DNA of 64,000 bases from Lachnospiraceae bacterium (GCA_900766915.1 CAAFXE010000057.1:30513-94512); one strand, 5' to 3'. Counted from the stretch's first letter, positions 1 through 9,173 are shown. A program made the numbers and translations. The notes: generated by a model not told the origin, from the sequence alone.

Positions 1-650
1 TATATCTTCCAAAGGCACTTCCACTGGTGGTGCCGCCGGTAGAAAAGAAAATGATCTGCCTTGGAAGCTGCGGTGCATCTGAAGATTTCTTCACTATGAA
101 AGGAACTTTAGAAGCATTTGCAGGTGCAAATGATCTTGAATTTACTTACAAACGCGGAAATGTAGCCTATTTACATCCGGGCAGAACAGCAGAAGTTTAC
201 TGTAAGGGTGTAAAAATCGGTCATTTCGGACAGCTTCGTTACGAAATCGTTGACAGCATGAACATTGCAGTAGGTAAGAAAGCAGATACAAAGATCTTTA
301 TTGCAGAAATCGATTACAGTGTACTGGCAGACCTGTTCAAGAAAGGTATTAAATATATTCCTGAATCAGGATTTACAGGAAACAGCCGTGACATTTCCAT
401 TCTTATCGATAAGGCAGTGGAATGTGGAGCAATCATCGAAGCTATCGTAGCAGCTGATGAACTGATCACAAAAGCCTCTCTTTTCGATATTTTCGAAAGT
501 GAGAAGCTTGGAAAAGATAAGAAGAGTATGGCATTTAACATTCAGCTTGCCGCAGCAGACAAAGATGTGACAGATGCCATGACTGATGTAGCGGTGGAAA
601 AAGTATTAAAGGCTCTGGAAACACAGTTTGGTGCTTCCATGAGAGCTTAA
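1..650 (+). CDS. pheT: Phenylalanine--tRNA ligase beta subunit, C-terminal part
   Basis: This is the 3' end of the gene; the reading frame is open to the window edge, so the start lies upstream. The visible 215 or so residues match the end of the PheT family: the synthetase-like core segment beginning around MICLGSCG, HPGRTAEVY and IGHFGQL, followed by the C-terminal anticodon-binding FDX-ACB domain (from about YIPESGFTGNSRDISI to the end). PheT pairs with PheS to charge tRNA-Phe in the cytoplasm. The following gene, queA, starts 15 bases after the stop in the same direction, so the two may share a transcript. Family assignment is confident; the N-terminal domains cannot be judged. Confidence 0.93.
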   Translation, partial: YLPKALPLVVPPVEKKMICLGSCGASEDFFTMKGTLEAFAGANDLEFTYKRGNVAYLHPGRTAEVYCKGVKIGHFGQLRYEIVDSMNIAVGKKADTKIFIAEIDYSVLADLFKKGIKYIPESGFTGNSRDISILIDKAVECGAIIEAIVAADELITKASLFDIFESEKLGKDKKSMAFNIQLAAADKDVTDAMTDVAVEKVLKALETQFGASMRA

Positions 651-665
651 TGGAGATTCCAATCT

Positions 666-1691
666 ATGAATATTAAAGAGTTTTATTATGATTTGCCGGA
701 GGAGCTGATTGCTCAGGATCCATTGGAGGACAGATCCTCCTCCAGATTGTTAACTCTCGATAAAAACAGTGGTGCGTTCTCGCACCACGTTTTTCGTGAG
801 ATCGTGGACTTTTTAAATCCGGGAGACTGTCTGGTCATTAATAATACAAAGGTAATCCCTGCACGTCTCATGGGAGAAAAGGTAGGAACCGGAGCCGGAA
901 TTGAGGTTCTTCTCTTAAAACGGAAAGAAAACGATGTTTGGGAGACTCTGGTAAAGCCGGGAAAGAAAGCCCGTGTGGGAGCAAAGATCAGTTTCGGAGA
1001 CGGACTTTTAGTTGGCGAAGTTGTGGACGTGGTAGAGGAAGGCAACCGTCTGATCAAATTTTCCTATGATGGAATTTTTGAAGAAATCTTAGACCGGCTT
1101 GGACAGATGCCATTGCCTCCGTATATTACCCATCATCTGGAGGATAAGAACCGCTATCAGACAGTGTATGCAAAATATGACGGAAGCGCTGCCGCACCAA
1201 CCGCAGGACTCCACTTTACACCGGAGCTTTTAGAAAAGATCAAAGAAAAGGGTGTAAGGATCGCAGAAGTAACCCTTCATGTGGGACTTGGAACCTTCCG
1301 TCCGGTGAAGGTGGAAAATATTTTAGACCACCATATGCATTCTGAATTTTACATGGTAGAAGAAGAGCAGGCAGCCATCATCAACGAGACAAAGAAAAAT
1401 GGCGGCAGAGTGATCTGTGTAGGAACTACCAGCTGCCGTACTCTGGAATCTGCCACCGGAGAGGATGGAATCTTAAGAGCCGGAAGCGGCTGGACGGAGA
1501 TCTTTATCTATCCGGGCTACAGGTTTAAGATTCTGGACGCACTCATTACCAACTTCCATCTGCCGGAATCTACGCTGCTGATGCTGGTATCCGCTCTGGC
1601 AGGCAGAGACCATGTGATGGCAGCCTATGAGGAAGCGGTAAAAGAAAAGTATAGGTTCTTTTCCTTTGGGGATGCCATGTTTATCAGCTAA
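666..1691 (+). CDS. queA: S-adenosylmethionine:tRNA ribosyltransferase-isomerase
   Basis: QueA transfers and isomerises the ribosyl group of SAM onto preQ1-modified tRNA, making epoxyqueuosine at the wobble position of Asn, Asp, His and Tyr tRNAs. At 341 residues the protein has the usual family length. Visible family motifs include the N-terminal PEELIAQ(D)[23 protein letters not shown], the [10 protein letters not shown] segment, [10 protein letters not shown] and the C-terminal [18 protein letters not shown]. The start ATG follows a GGAGA-type ribosome site that overlaps the end of the pheT region. No other queuosine gene is visible nearby, so whether the cell makes or salvages preQ1 cannot be told from this window. 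Confidence 0.96.
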   Translation: MNIKEFYYDLPEELIAQDPLEDRSSSRLLTLDKNSGAFSHHVFREIVDFLNPGDCLVINNTKVIPARLMGEKVGTGAGIEVLLLKRKENDVWETLVKPGKKARVGAKISFGDGLLVGEVVDVVEEGNRLIKFSYDGIFEEILDRLGQMPLPPYITHHLEDKNRYQTVYAKYDGSAAAPTAGLHFTPELLEKIKEKGVRIAEVTLHVGLGTFRPVKVENILDHHMHSEFYMVEEEQAAIINETKKNGGRVICVGTTSCRTLESATGEDGILRAGSGWTEIFIYPGYRFKILDALITNFHLPESTLLMLVSALAGRDHVMAAYEEAVKEKYRFFSFGDAMFIS

Positions 1692-1774
1692 AATCATTGA
1701 CTTTTGATGGGGAATCGGTTATTCTAACATGCAGTGTTACAGTAAACTAGAGTAAAATCAACAAGGAGAAGTCA

Positions 1775-2254
1775 ATGTTAAAAAAGTATCTCATTACATT
1801 TTTTATATCCATGGTTCCACTGATTGAATTGCGTGGTGCTATTCCGTACTCCCAGCTTGTGGCAGGATTACCATTGTTACAGTCGTATATTATCTGTATT
1901 ATCGGAAATATGCTTCCGGTACCGGTGATATTCTTTTTTGCAAGAAAGGTTCTGGAATGGGGCTGCGATAAACCGGTCATTGGCAAGTTTTTCACCTTCT
2001 GTCTGGAAAAAGGGCACAAGGGTGGAGAAAAGTTAAAACAAAAGGCCGGAAGAGGTCTTCCTTTTGCGCTGCTTTTGTTCGTAGGAATTCCTTTACCGGG
2101 TACGGGTGCATGGACAGGAACCCTGGCAGCAAGCATTCTGGATATGGATTTTAAATCCAGTGTATTAGCCTGCATGGGTGGCGTGCTTCTTGCCGGAGTG
2201 ATCATGGGTGTTGCAAGTACGGGAGTACTTGGTGCACTGAGTGTATTTTTTTAG
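1775..2254 (+). CDS. Small multi-drug export protein family membrane protein
   Basis: A 159-residue hydrophobic protein of the COG2426/Sm_multidrug_ex family. Features seen: an N-terminal membrane segment with the PLIELRGAIPYS motif, a second segment around residues 35-55 containing GNMLPVPVIFFFAR, a basic cytoplasmic stretch, and a third and fourth segment containing VGIPLPGTGAWTG and an alanine/glycine-rich end. The family name comes from similarity only and transport has rarely been shown, so the function is uncertain. It has its own AAGGAG ribosome site and is followed by a clear terminator, so it is probably a single-gene transcription unit. Confidence 0.8.
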   Translation: MLKKYLITFFISMVPLIELRGAIPYSQLVAGLPLLQSYIICIIGNMLPVPVIFFFARKVLEWGCDKPVIGKFFTFCLEKGHKGGEKLKQKAGRGLPFALLLFVGIPLPGTGAWTGTLAASILDMDFKSSVLACMGGVLLAGVIMGVASTGVLGALSVFF

Positions 2255-2280
2255 AATCTGAAAATTTTATTAATTTTCGA

Positions 2281-2311
2281 AAAGGATGGTTCCAATACCA
2301 TCCTTTTGTGT
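2281..2311 (+). terminator. Intrinsic terminator after the small membrane exporter
   Basis: Inverted repeat AAAGGATGGT / ACCATCCTTT with a six-base loop, ending in a short T-rich stretch. It separates the exporter from the acetyltransferase gene. Confidence 0.75.
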
Positions 2312-2350
2312 TATACTCTCTCATGGGGAAAACCCCATTAGGAGGAAATT

Positions 2351-2848
2351 ATGGATACGAAAGAATTGATCATCCGTCCTGCACTTGCAGAGGATGTGAC
2401 TAAAATAGCAGAAATTGAAGAAAAATGCTTTCCTGCCGCAGAAGCAGCTTCTTTAAAGAGCTTTCTGGAACGCTTTATTGTCTTTCCGGAATGTTTTTTT
2501 GTAGCAGAGCTTCAGGGAAAGGTTGTAGGATATATCAACGGGTGTGTGACAGACAGCCCGAATCTTCCGGATGAACTGTATCACAATGCGACACTGCATC
2601 AGCCCGACGGTTTGTGGCAGACGGTTTTTGGAATTGCGGTCCTTCCGGAGTACCAGCATCAGGGTATTGCCATTGCCATGATGAACCGTTTTAAGGAGCA
2701 GGCAAAGGCACGGGGAAGAGACGGCATCGTGTTGACCTGTAAGGATCAGAAGAAAGGCTTTTATGAAAGTCTTGGATTTATCTGTCGGGGAGTATCAGAG
2801 TCTTCCCACGGCGGAGCAAAATGGAACGATATGGTGTTTACATTTTAG
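2351..2848 (+). CDS. GNAT-family N-acetyltransferase
   Basis: A 165-residue GNAT protein that is expected to move an acetyl group from acetyl-CoA to an amine. The fold is recognisable from the N-terminal IIRPALAEDVTKIAEIE, the beta4-alpha3 acetyl-CoA-binding region VFGIAVLPEYQHQGIA (the Q/RxxGxG-type loop, here QHQGIA), and the C-terminal FYESLGF motif common in these enzymes. Similarity in style to arylalkylamine/aromatic-amine acetyltransferase-like GNATs is noted, but the substrate cannot be assigned. The start ATG has a strong AGGAGG site eight bases upstream. The next gene begins 18 bases after the stop, so co-transcription is likely. Confidence 0.88.
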   Translation: MDTKELIIRPALAEDVTKIAEIEEKCFPAAEAASLKSFLERFIVFPECFFVAELQGKVVGYINGCVTDSPNLPDELYHNATLHQPDGLWQTVFGIAVLPEYQHQGIAIAMMNRFKEQAKARGRDGIVLTCKDQKKGFYESLGFICRGVSESSHGGAKWNDMVFTF

Positions 2849-2866
2849 CAGAAAGGAACAGATCAT

Positions 2867-4474
2867 ATGAAAAAGTTATGGAAACCAATCGCATTACTGC
2901 TTGCAGTCATAGCAGCAGGTGTTTACTATTATGTGACATTGCCGGCGATCAACATTCATTCGTCAGGCTTTTGGTTCTTTATTATCGGAGCACTGGCAGT
3001 AGTTGCAGGTGTGGTGGCACTTTCGAAGGCGGCAAAATCCCCTGCAGGAGTTCTTGAGCTTGGACAGAGTAAGCTGCTTCGGGTTCTTCTTGGAGCCATT
3101 GTAGTGGCTTTTGCAGCGTATTTGATCGGAAGCCTGCTGTCTTCTCCCATTATCAATGCGAAAAAATATCAGCAGCTGATGAATGTGGAACAGGGGGATT
3201 TTGCTACGGAGATCGAACCGGCTGATTTTTCCAATGTTCCATTGCTTGACAGGGCATCCGCTACGCTGCTTGGGAACAGAAAGATGGGAACCATGGTAGA
3301 TATGGTTTCTCAGTTCGAGGTCAGCAGCATTTATACCCAGATTAATTATCAGGACACACCGGTACGTGTCTCTCCATTGGAATATGCCAGCCTCATTAAA
3401 TGGTTTACGAACCAGGCAGAAGGTATTCCTGCCTATATTATGATCGATATGGCTACCCAGGAGACAGAATGTGTACGTCTGCCGGAAGGTCAGTATATCA
3501 AATATTCTCCGGCAGAATATTTAAACAGAAATATTTACAGACATTTAAGATTCCGCTATCCAACCTTCATTTTCGATCAGCTGAGCTTTGAAATCGACGA
3601 AGAAGGTACGCCATACTGGATCTGCCCTGTGAAGAAATTCAATGTGGGACTTTTCGGAGGCCAGACCATAGGCAAGGTTGTATTATGTAATGCCATCACA
3701 GGTGAAACATCCTGCTATGATATTGAAGATGTACCACAGTGGGTGGACCATGTATATTCTGCAGAACTTCTCATTAAACTTTATGACTATTATGGTGTTT
3801 TGAAGAACGGATATTTCAACAGCATTTTAAGTCAGAAGGGATGCTTAAAAACAACAGACGGGTACAACTATCTTGTAAAAGACGATGATGTATGGGTATA
3901 CACCGGTGTGACATCTGTTTCCGGAGATGAATCCAATGTAGGATTTGTACTGATGAACCAAAGAACCATGGAAAGCCGCTACTATGCATGTCCGGGCGCC
4001 GAGGAGTTTTCTGCCATGGATTCTGCACAGGGTCAGGTACAGCATTTAGGCTATGTAGCTACCTTCCCATTGCTGTTAAATGTATCAGGAGAGCCAACCT
4101 ACTTCATGGCCCTGAAGGATGGTGCAGGTTTGGTTAAAATGTATGCTATGGTCAACATTTCCAAATACCAGAATGTTGCCATCGGTAATACGGTAGGGGA
4201 ATGCGTAAAATCCTACCAGAATCTGCTGAAACAGAATGGAATTTCTGCTACTGAAGTGGGAACCGGGCTGGAAGTGAAGGCAGTGATCGAGAAGATTTCT
4301 CCGGTGGTTATCGAAGGAAATTCTCATTATTATATTACGTTGGCAGGAAAATCAGGAATCTATGACGTAGATGTGAGTGCTTATCCTGAAATCGTAACTT
4401 ATGATGTGGATGATATCATTGGATTTACCTATTTGGAAGGTACAAAATTATGTGAGGTAACCGGTATCCAGTAA
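2867..4474 (+). CDS. Membrane protein of unknown function with large soluble domain
   Basis: Not recognised with certainty. The 535-residue protein begins with three hydrophobic segments (about residues 6-24, 34-53 and 71-92). A long region with no further obvious membrane segments follows, rich in aromatic residues and beta-strand-like patterns. The C-terminal 100 residues (SATEVGTGLEVKAVIEKI and after) look like an OB/beta-barrel-type module, but this is a guess from pattern alone. Similar-looking proteins occur as uncharacterised membrane proteins in many Firmicutes. It sits directly after the GNAT gene and 15 bases before the radical SAM gene, probably in one operon. There is no cell-wall anchor and no catalytic motif that I can name. 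Confidence 0.6.
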   Translation: MKKLWKPIALLLAVIAAGVYYYVTLPAINIHSSGFWFFIIGALAVVAGVVALSKAAKSPAGVLELGQSKLLRVLLGAIVVAFAAYLIGSLLSSPIINAKKYQQLMNVEQGDFATEIEPADFSNVPLLDRASATLLGNRKMGTMVDMVSQFEVSSIYTQINYQDTPVRVSPLEYASLIKWFTNQAEGIPAYIMIDMATQETECVRLPEGQYIKYSPAEYLNRNIYRHLRFRYPTFIFDQLSFEIDEEGTPYWICPVKKFNVGLFGGQTIGKVVLCNAITGETSCYDIEDVPQWVDHVYSAELLIKLYDYYGVLKNGYFNSILSQKGCLKTTDGYNYLVKDDDVWVYTGVTSVSGDESNVGFVLMNQRTMESRYYACPGAEEFSAMDSAQGQVQHLGYVATFPLLLNVSGEPTYFMALKDGAGLVKMYAMVNISKYQNVAIGNTVGECVKSYQNLLKQNGISATEVGTGLEVKAVIEKISPVVIEGNSHYYITLAGKSGIYDVDVSAYPEIVTYDVDDIIGFTYLEGTKLCEVTGIQ

Positions 4475-4489
4475 CCGGAAAAAGTGAAT

Positions 4490-5377
4490 ATGAAAAATGA
4501 GTGCAGTCTGTGCCCGCGTATGTGTAAGATCGACCGGGAATCTACAACCGGATATTGTGGTGTAAAAAATACACTTCGGGTGGCAAGGGCTGCACTTCAT
4601 TTTTGGGAGGAGCCCTGCATTTCCGGAGAAGAAGGAAGCGGGGCTGTATTTTTTACCGGCTGTAATTTAAGGTGTGTATTTTGTCAGAATTACCATATTG
4701 CCCGGGCAGAGCAGGGAAAAGAAATTACAGTGGAGCGACTGGCAGAAATCTTTTTAGAGCTTCAGGAGCAGAAGGCCAACAATATTAATCTGGTCACTGC
4801 CACCCATTATGTGCCCCAGGTCACGAGGGCATTACAGCAGGCGAAAACACAGGGCTTGCAGATTCCGGTGGTTTATAACTGCGGGGGCTATGAACGGGTA
4901 GAAACCTTAAAAATGCTGGAGGGTCTGGTGGATATTTACCTGCCGGATTTTAAATATATGGATCCTGATCGGGCTAAAAGGTATTCTCATGCAGTAAATT
5001 ATCCTAAGATTGCAAAAGAAGCCCTGGCAGAGATGGTAAGGCAGCAGCCAAAGGCTGTCTTTGATGAGCGGGGCATGATGACAAAGGGTGTGATCGTCCG
5101 GCATTTGATGCTGCCCGGGGGTATCAAAGATTCCAAGGCAGTGGTAAAATATCTCTATGAGACCTATGGGAACAGCATTTATATCAGTCTGATGAATCAG
5201 TATACACCGCTGCCCCATGTGGAAAGCTATCCGGAAATCAACCGGAAATTAAAGAAATTTGAATATGACAGGCTGGTAGACTATGCCATTTCTCTGGGTG
5301 TGGAAAACGGTTTTATCCAGGAGGGAGAAACGGCCAGTGAAAGCTTCATCCCGGCCTTTACCAACGAGGGAGTATGA
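4490..5377 (+). CDS. PflX-like radical SAM protein
   Basis: A radical SAM enzyme of the PflA-homologue (PflX, COG1313) type. The SAM-binding iron-sulfur cluster motif is CNLRCVFC (CxxxCxxC) near residue 60. An extra N-terminal cysteine cluster (CSLCPRMCKIDR followed by GYCG) precedes it, as is typical for this group. The C-terminal half follows the partial TIM barrel, with GGYERVETLKML, DIYLPDFKYMD and LMLPGG. The substrate of these proteins is not established. I chose the ATG at 4490, which sits about nine bases after a GGAA site; a GTG two codons earlier is possible. The methylase gene starts four bases after the stop. Confidence 0.85.
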   Translation: MKNECSLCPRMCKIDRESTTGYCGVKNTLRVARAALHFWEEPCISGEEGSGAVFFTGCNLRCVFCQNYHIARAEQGKEITVERLAEIFLELQEQKANNINLVTATHYVPQVTRALQQAKTQGLQIPVVYNCGGYERVETLKMLEGLVDIYLPDFKYMDPDRAKRYSHAVNYPKIAKEALAEMVRQQPKAVFDERGMMTKGVIVRHLMLPGGIKDSKAVVKYLYETYGNSIYISLMNQYTPLPHVESYPEINRKLKKFEYDRLVDYAISLGVENGFIQEGETASESFIPAFTNEGV

Positions 5378-5381
5378 ATTT

Positions 5382-6605
5382 ATGCAGGAACAGAAAAAGA
5401 AACAGGCAAAAAAGGAAACATCCAAGGCTATCTGTCCACTGACAAAAAAGTGCGGAGGATGCGAGTATCAGGGAGTTCCCTATGAGGAGCAGTTAAAGAA
5501 AAAGAGAAAACAGGTGGCAAAGCTTTTAAAGCCTTACTGTGAGGTGAAGGGTATTCTCGGGATGGAGAATCCTTATGAATACCGCAATAAGGTTCATGCA
5601 GTCTTTGCCAGATTAAAAAACGGAAAAATCATTTCCGGTACCTATGAACCAAACAGCCACAGAGTGGTAGCAGTGGATTCCTGTATGATCGAAAACCGCA
5701 AGGCAGATGAGATCATTGCATCCATCCGGGAGCTGGCAAAATCCTTTAAGATCAGGATCTACGATGAGGATACAGGATTTGGACTGCTTCGTCATGTGAT
5801 GGTCCGGGTAGGACATCACAGCGGTCAGATCATGGTGGTGCTTGTCCTGGCATCCCCGATTATGCCGGGAAAAAATAACTTTGTAAAAGCATTGCTAAAG
5901 CTTCATCCGGAAATTACAACCATTGTGGTGAATGTGAATGATAAGAAGACCAGTATGGTTTTGGGTGATAAAGAAAAACCGATCTATGGAAAGGGATATA
6001 TTGAAGACACCTTATGCGGGCTGACTTTTCGTATTTCTCCAAGATCCTTCTACCAGATCAATACGAAACAGACAGAGGTGCTTTATAAAAAGGCCATTAA
6101 GCTGGCAGATTTAAAAGGCAAAGAGCGGGTATTGGATGCTTACTGCGGTATCGGAACCATTGGAATGGCGGCTGCAAAGCATGCCAAAGAAGTGATTGGC
6201 GTAGAATTAAATCCCGATGCAGTGAAGGATGCAAAAGCCAATGCAAAAGCCAATGGAGTGAAAAATATCCGGTTCTACCAGAACGATGCCGGAAAATTTA
6301 TGGTGCAGATGGCATCCCAGGAAGGACAAGGTGCCATCGATGTAGTATTTATGGATCCCCCAAGAGCCGGAAGCGATGAAGCCTTTATGAGCTCTGTGGT
6401 GAAGCTGTCACCGAAGAAGGTAGTGTATGTATCCTGTAACCCGGAGACACTGGCAAGAGATCTTGGGTACTTTACAAAGCATGGATATGAGGCGAAGGAG
6501 GGCTGGGCCGTGGATATGTTTCCGTGGTGCGGGCATTGTGAGAGCCTGGTACTTCTAAATTTAAAAAATGCAGAAGGTTTGAGGTGGAAAAAAGTTGACA
6601 AATGA
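5382..6605 (+). CDS. rlmD: 23S rRNA (uracil-5-)-methyltransferase, RlmD/RlmCD type
   Basis: A 407-residue TrmA-superfamily enzyme that methylates uracil C5 in 23S rRNA using SAM. Near the N-terminus it has the cysteine cluster for a [4Fe-4S] centre (CPLTKKCGGCEYQG; the fourth Cys is further on). The C-terminal Rossmann methylase has LDAYCGIGTIG, GVELNPDAV, the DPPRAG motif and the catalytic-cysteine segment VYVSCNPETLARDL. Gram-positive members often modify two sites (RlmCD); specificity cannot be read from sequence alone. An upstream in-frame ATG at 5283 would overlap the radical SAM gene by almost 100 bases. The ATG at 5382, with a GAGGGA site, gives the normal N-terminus. Confidence 0.93.
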   Translation: MQEQKKKQAKKETSKAICPLTKKCGGCEYQGVPYEEQLKKKRKQVAKLLKPYCEVKGILGMENPYEYRNKVHAVFARLKNGKIISGTYEPNSHRVVAVDSCMIENRKADEIIASIRELAKSFKIRIYDEDTGFGLLRHVMVRVGHHSGQIMVVLVLASPIMPGKNNFVKALLKLHPEITTIVVNVNDKKTSMVLGDKEKPIYGKGYIEDTLCGLTFRISPRSFYQINTKQTEVLYKKAIKLADLKGKERVLDAYCGIGTIGMAAAKHAKEVIGVELNPDAVKDAKANAKANGVKNIRFYQNDAGKFMVQMASQEGQGAIDVVFMDPPRAGSDEAFMSSVVKLSPKKVVYVSCNPETLARDLGYFTKHGYEAKEGWAVDMFPWCGHCESLVLLNLKNAEGLRWKKVDK

Positions 6606-6623
6606 AAAACATTGTATTATATT
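6595..6623 (+). promoter_or_regulatory. Sigma-A promoter upstream of the alanine symporter
   Basis: TTGACA (6595-6600), a 17-base spacer, then TATATT (6618-6623). The -35 box overlaps the stop codon region of the methylase gene. Transcription would start near 6630, leaving a leader of about 110 bases before the symporter start. Confidence 0.8.
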
Positions 6624-6650
6624 ATACAAAAATCAGAGATGATAAAACGA

Positions 6651-6723
6651 ATTGGTTTACTTCGCAGGTGAGGTTCTTTCCTTATCTGCGATTTTTTTTA
6701 AAATTTCGCAGTAGTAGACCAAT
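6651..6723 (+). promoter_or_regulatory. Structured leader with terminator before the alanine symporter
   Basis: Within the leader, a 12-base-pair stem (6662-6673 with 6680-6691, two G-U pairs) is followed by eight T residues, a classic intrinsic terminator. TCGCA(G) occurs again at 6706-6711 and could pair with the same CTGCGA (6686-6691), giving an alternative structure. An outer pairing, ATTGGTTTAC (6651-6660) with GTAGACCAAT (6714-6723), encloses both. The terminator lies downstream of a strong promoter, so attenuation is likely. It does not match the glycine riboswitch pattern often found before such symporters. Confidence 0.6.
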
Positions 6724-6740
6724 TTCAGGAGGAGAGAATT

Positions 6741-8222
6741 ATGATTGAAATGATTACGAATGTCAACAATACCATCAATGGTGTCGTATGGGGCTGGCCG
6801 GCCCTGATTCTACTTGCTTTTGTTGGAATACTGATGACCTGCATGACAGGTTTCTTTCAGTTGGGACACTTCAGACACTGGATGACCAATACGATCGGAG
6901 CAATTTTTAGTGAAAAGCATGTGACAGGACACACCAGGGATCGTTCTATTTCACAATTCCAGTCTTTATGTACTGCATTGGCAGCTACTGTTGGTACCGG
7001 TAATATCGTAGGTGTTGCAGGTGCCATCGCCACAGGTGGTCCGGGTGCCGTATTCTGGATGTGGTTGATCGCATTTTTTGGAATGATGACAAATTATTCT
7101 GAGAATGTCCTTGGAATTCTTTACCGCCGTAAAGATAAAAAGGGAGAGTGGCACGGAGGAGCCATGTATTATTTAAGGGACGGTCTTGGAGCAAAACCGG
7201 GATGTAAGACTATTGGTGCAGTCCTTGCTGTATTGTTTTCTTTCTTCTGTCTGCTGGCTTCCTTTGGTATCGGAAACATGAGTCAGGTAAACTCCATGGT
7301 ATCCAATGTACATACAGCCTTTGGTATTCCGAATATCGTAACAGGAATCTTTCTGGTGGTTGCCGTTGGGGCTGTGATCATTGGCGGTCTCAAACGTGTT
7401 GCACGTATTACGGAAAAACTGGTTCCCTTTATGGTGGTTGTGTATCTGATCGGAAGTATTATCATTATTCTGACCCACATCACTGCAGTTCCGGCAGTAT
7501 TTGTGGCAATTTTTAAAGGAGCGTTTTCCATACAGGCAGTTGCAGGCGGTGGCTTTGGTGCCGGAATTGCTCTGGCTATGAAGATGGGCTTTAAACGTGG
7601 CGTTTTTTCAAATGAAGCCGGTCTTGGTTCCTCTGTTATGGTCCATTCAAGCTCTAATGTTAAGGAGCCGGTTCGTCAGGGAATGTGGGGTATTTTTGAA
7701 GTATTTACAGATACCATCATCGTGTGTACATTGACGGCTCTGACTTTGCTGACTTCCGATGCAGTAGATCTTTCTACAGGTATGCTGACTGCGGCCGGTG
7801 AGGCAGTAGGATCCAGCTCGCTGATGACCTATTCTTTTTCCCAGACCTTTGGTGTGGCAGGGTCCTCATTTATTGCAATTGCGATTCTGTTGTTTGCATA
7901 TTCTACCGTACTTGGCTGGAGCCATTATGGTGCGACAGCCTGTCAGTATCTGTTTGGTGAGAAATCAGTTCTTCCATATCGGGTTCTGTTTGTGATCGTT
8001 GTTTTGGCTGGATCTGTCATGGAAGCACAACTGGCATGGGATATTTCAGATACCTTTAATGGTCTGATGATGATTCCGAACCTGATTGGTGTGATGGTAC
8101 TTTCTCCGGTCGTTGCAAAATGTACTAAAAACTATATCGCCCGCGTATTGAAGGGGGAAAATGTGAAGCCGATGCTGTCTGTCTTTGAGGATGTGCAGGC
8201 TGAGCAGGAGAAAAATCTGTAA
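6741..8222 (+). CDS. Alanine/glycine:sodium symporter, AGCS family
   Basis: A 493-residue polytopic membrane protein that imports alanine, glycine or a related amino acid with sodium. Family features seen: the N-terminal WGWPALILLAFVGILMT, the QFQSLCTALAATVGTGNIVGVAGAI region that forms the substrate and sodium site, the GGGFGAG and FKRGVFSNEAGLGSS motif near residue 290, and the C-terminal helix FAYSTVLGWSHYG. A strong AGGAGG site precedes the ATG. It is preceded by a structured leader and followed by its own terminator, so it is a single-gene, probably attenuated, unit. The exact amino acid is not determined by the sequence. Confidence 0.93.
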   Translation: MIEMITNVNNTINGVVWGWPALILLAFVGILMTCMTGFFQLGHFRHWMTNTIGAIFSEKHVTGHTRDRSISQFQSLCTALAATVGTGNIVGVAGAIATGGPGAVFWMWLIAFFGMMTNYSENVLGILYRRKDKKGEWHGGAMYYLRDGLGAKPGCKTIGAVLAVLFSFFCLLASFGIGNMSQVNSMVSNVHTAFGIPNIVTGIFLVVAVGAVIIGGLKRVARITEKLVPFMVVVYLIGSIIIILTHITAVPAVFVAIFKGAFSIQAVAGGGFGAGIALAMKMGFKRGVFSNEAGLGSSVMVHSSSNVKEPVRQGMWGIFEVFTDTIIVCTLTALTLLTSDAVDLSTGMLTAAGEAVGSSSLMTYSFSQTFGVAGSSFIAIAILLFAYSTVLGWSHYGATACQYLFGEKSVLPYRVLFVIVVLAGSVMEAQLAWDISDTFNGLMMIPNLIGVMVLSPVVAKCTKNYIARVLKGENVKPMLSVFEDVQAEQEKNL

Positions 8223-8245
8223 AACAGGTATTTGATAATGATGGC

Positions 8246-8284
8246 AAAATGGCTCTTTCAAAGAGGAAGGGCTATTTTGTTTTT
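8246..8284 (+). terminator. Intrinsic terminator after the alanine symporter
   Basis: A 14-base-pair stem with several G-U pairs (8246-8259 with 8265-8278, five-base loop) followed by a T-rich tail. Confidence 0.8.
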
Positions 8285-8395
8285 AGAGATCTCGTTTTCG
8301 AGTTTTAGGGGATCTGATATAAAATATGTCATGCATTGTGGAGCTGGGTGATATATGGTACGATACATATAATCATGTATATAGGGGGGAACAAC

Positions 8396-9142
8396 ATGAA
8401 TCTGATTAACCAATTAAACAGTGCTCCAATGTATCTGATCTGTGGGGCAATTGTAGCTTTCGTAGCACTGGTATGTGTGATATTTCTTATACGGGCGTAT
8501 AAGACGGGGGTGGCCATCGGAATGGATACCACGAAGATGAAGCAGACCATGATTTCCAGTGCTACCTTTTCTGTATTGCCAAGTGTGGGTATTTTACTGG
8601 GCGTTATCGCTTTGTCAGGAAGCCTGGGGACACCCTGGCCGTGGCTTCGTTTGTCGGTGATTGGTGCACTGCATTATGAAACACAGATTGCACAGGCAGC
8701 TGCTGAACAGGTAGGTATGAAGAGCTTGTCTCCGGAGCAGATGACAGCTACGGGATTTACGACCATTGCTCTTTTGATGGGCGTGTGTATTATGTGGGGA
8801 ATGGTGTTGTCCATTTTCTTTAACAAAAAATATACGAAAAAGCTTGGAAGGACAAATTCAAGTGGAAAGGCAGGATTTGGGGATATTGCCATGACTGCCA
8901 TGTTTATCGGGCTTGTCAGTACCTATATCGGAAGATACCTGGGCGGATTTGTGTCTGAAAAAGGATTATTTACCTTTCATGGTGATTTTATTCCGCTGAT
9001 CGTGATTGCTGTTTCGGCGGCAGTGATGGGAATTTTCGTATTCTTTGTGGAAAAGAAGAAAGCTGTCTGGCTTGACAGCTTCTCCATTGCAGCCAGCATG
9101 ATCGCAGGTATGCTAGCAGCAGTGATTGTGGGAATGTTCTGA
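8396..9142 (+). CDS. DUF5058-type membrane protein
   Basis: A 248-residue integral membrane protein that looks like the uncharacterised DUF5058 family. It has about six hydrophobic segments: near residues 10-32, 52-75, 118-140, 160-180, 195-215 and 225-247. A conserved-looking periplasmic loop has TPWPWLRLSVIGALHYE. The ATG at 8396 has a GGGGG site 7-12 bases upstream and fits better than the in-frame start 60 bases earlier. It is the first gene of a three-gene operon with another membrane protein and an M20 peptidase. The pairing of two membrane proteins suggests a two-part transporter, which is inference only. Confidence 0.75.
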   Translation: MNLINQLNSAPMYLICGAIVAFVALVCVIFLIRAYKTGVAIGMDTTKMKQTMISSATFSVLPSVGILLGVIALSGSLGTPWPWLRLSVIGALHYETQIAQAAAEQVGMKSLSPEQMTATGFTTIALLMGVCIMWGMVLSIFFNKKYTKKLGRTNSSGKAGFGDIAMTAMFIGLVSTYIGRYLGGFVSEKGLFTFHGDFIPLIVIAVSAAVMGIFVFFVEKKKAVWLDSFSIAASMIAGMLAAVIVGMF

Positions 9143-9173
9143 ACAGATACGATATTAGAAAGGGAATATAATA

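Noticed and set aside
5283..5381. Longer N-terminus for the rRNA methylase
   Set aside because: It would overlap the radical SAM gene in another frame and adds no family sequence.
6651..6723. Glycine riboswitch before the alanine symporter
   Set aside because: The conserved tandem aptamer sequences and the length needed are missing.
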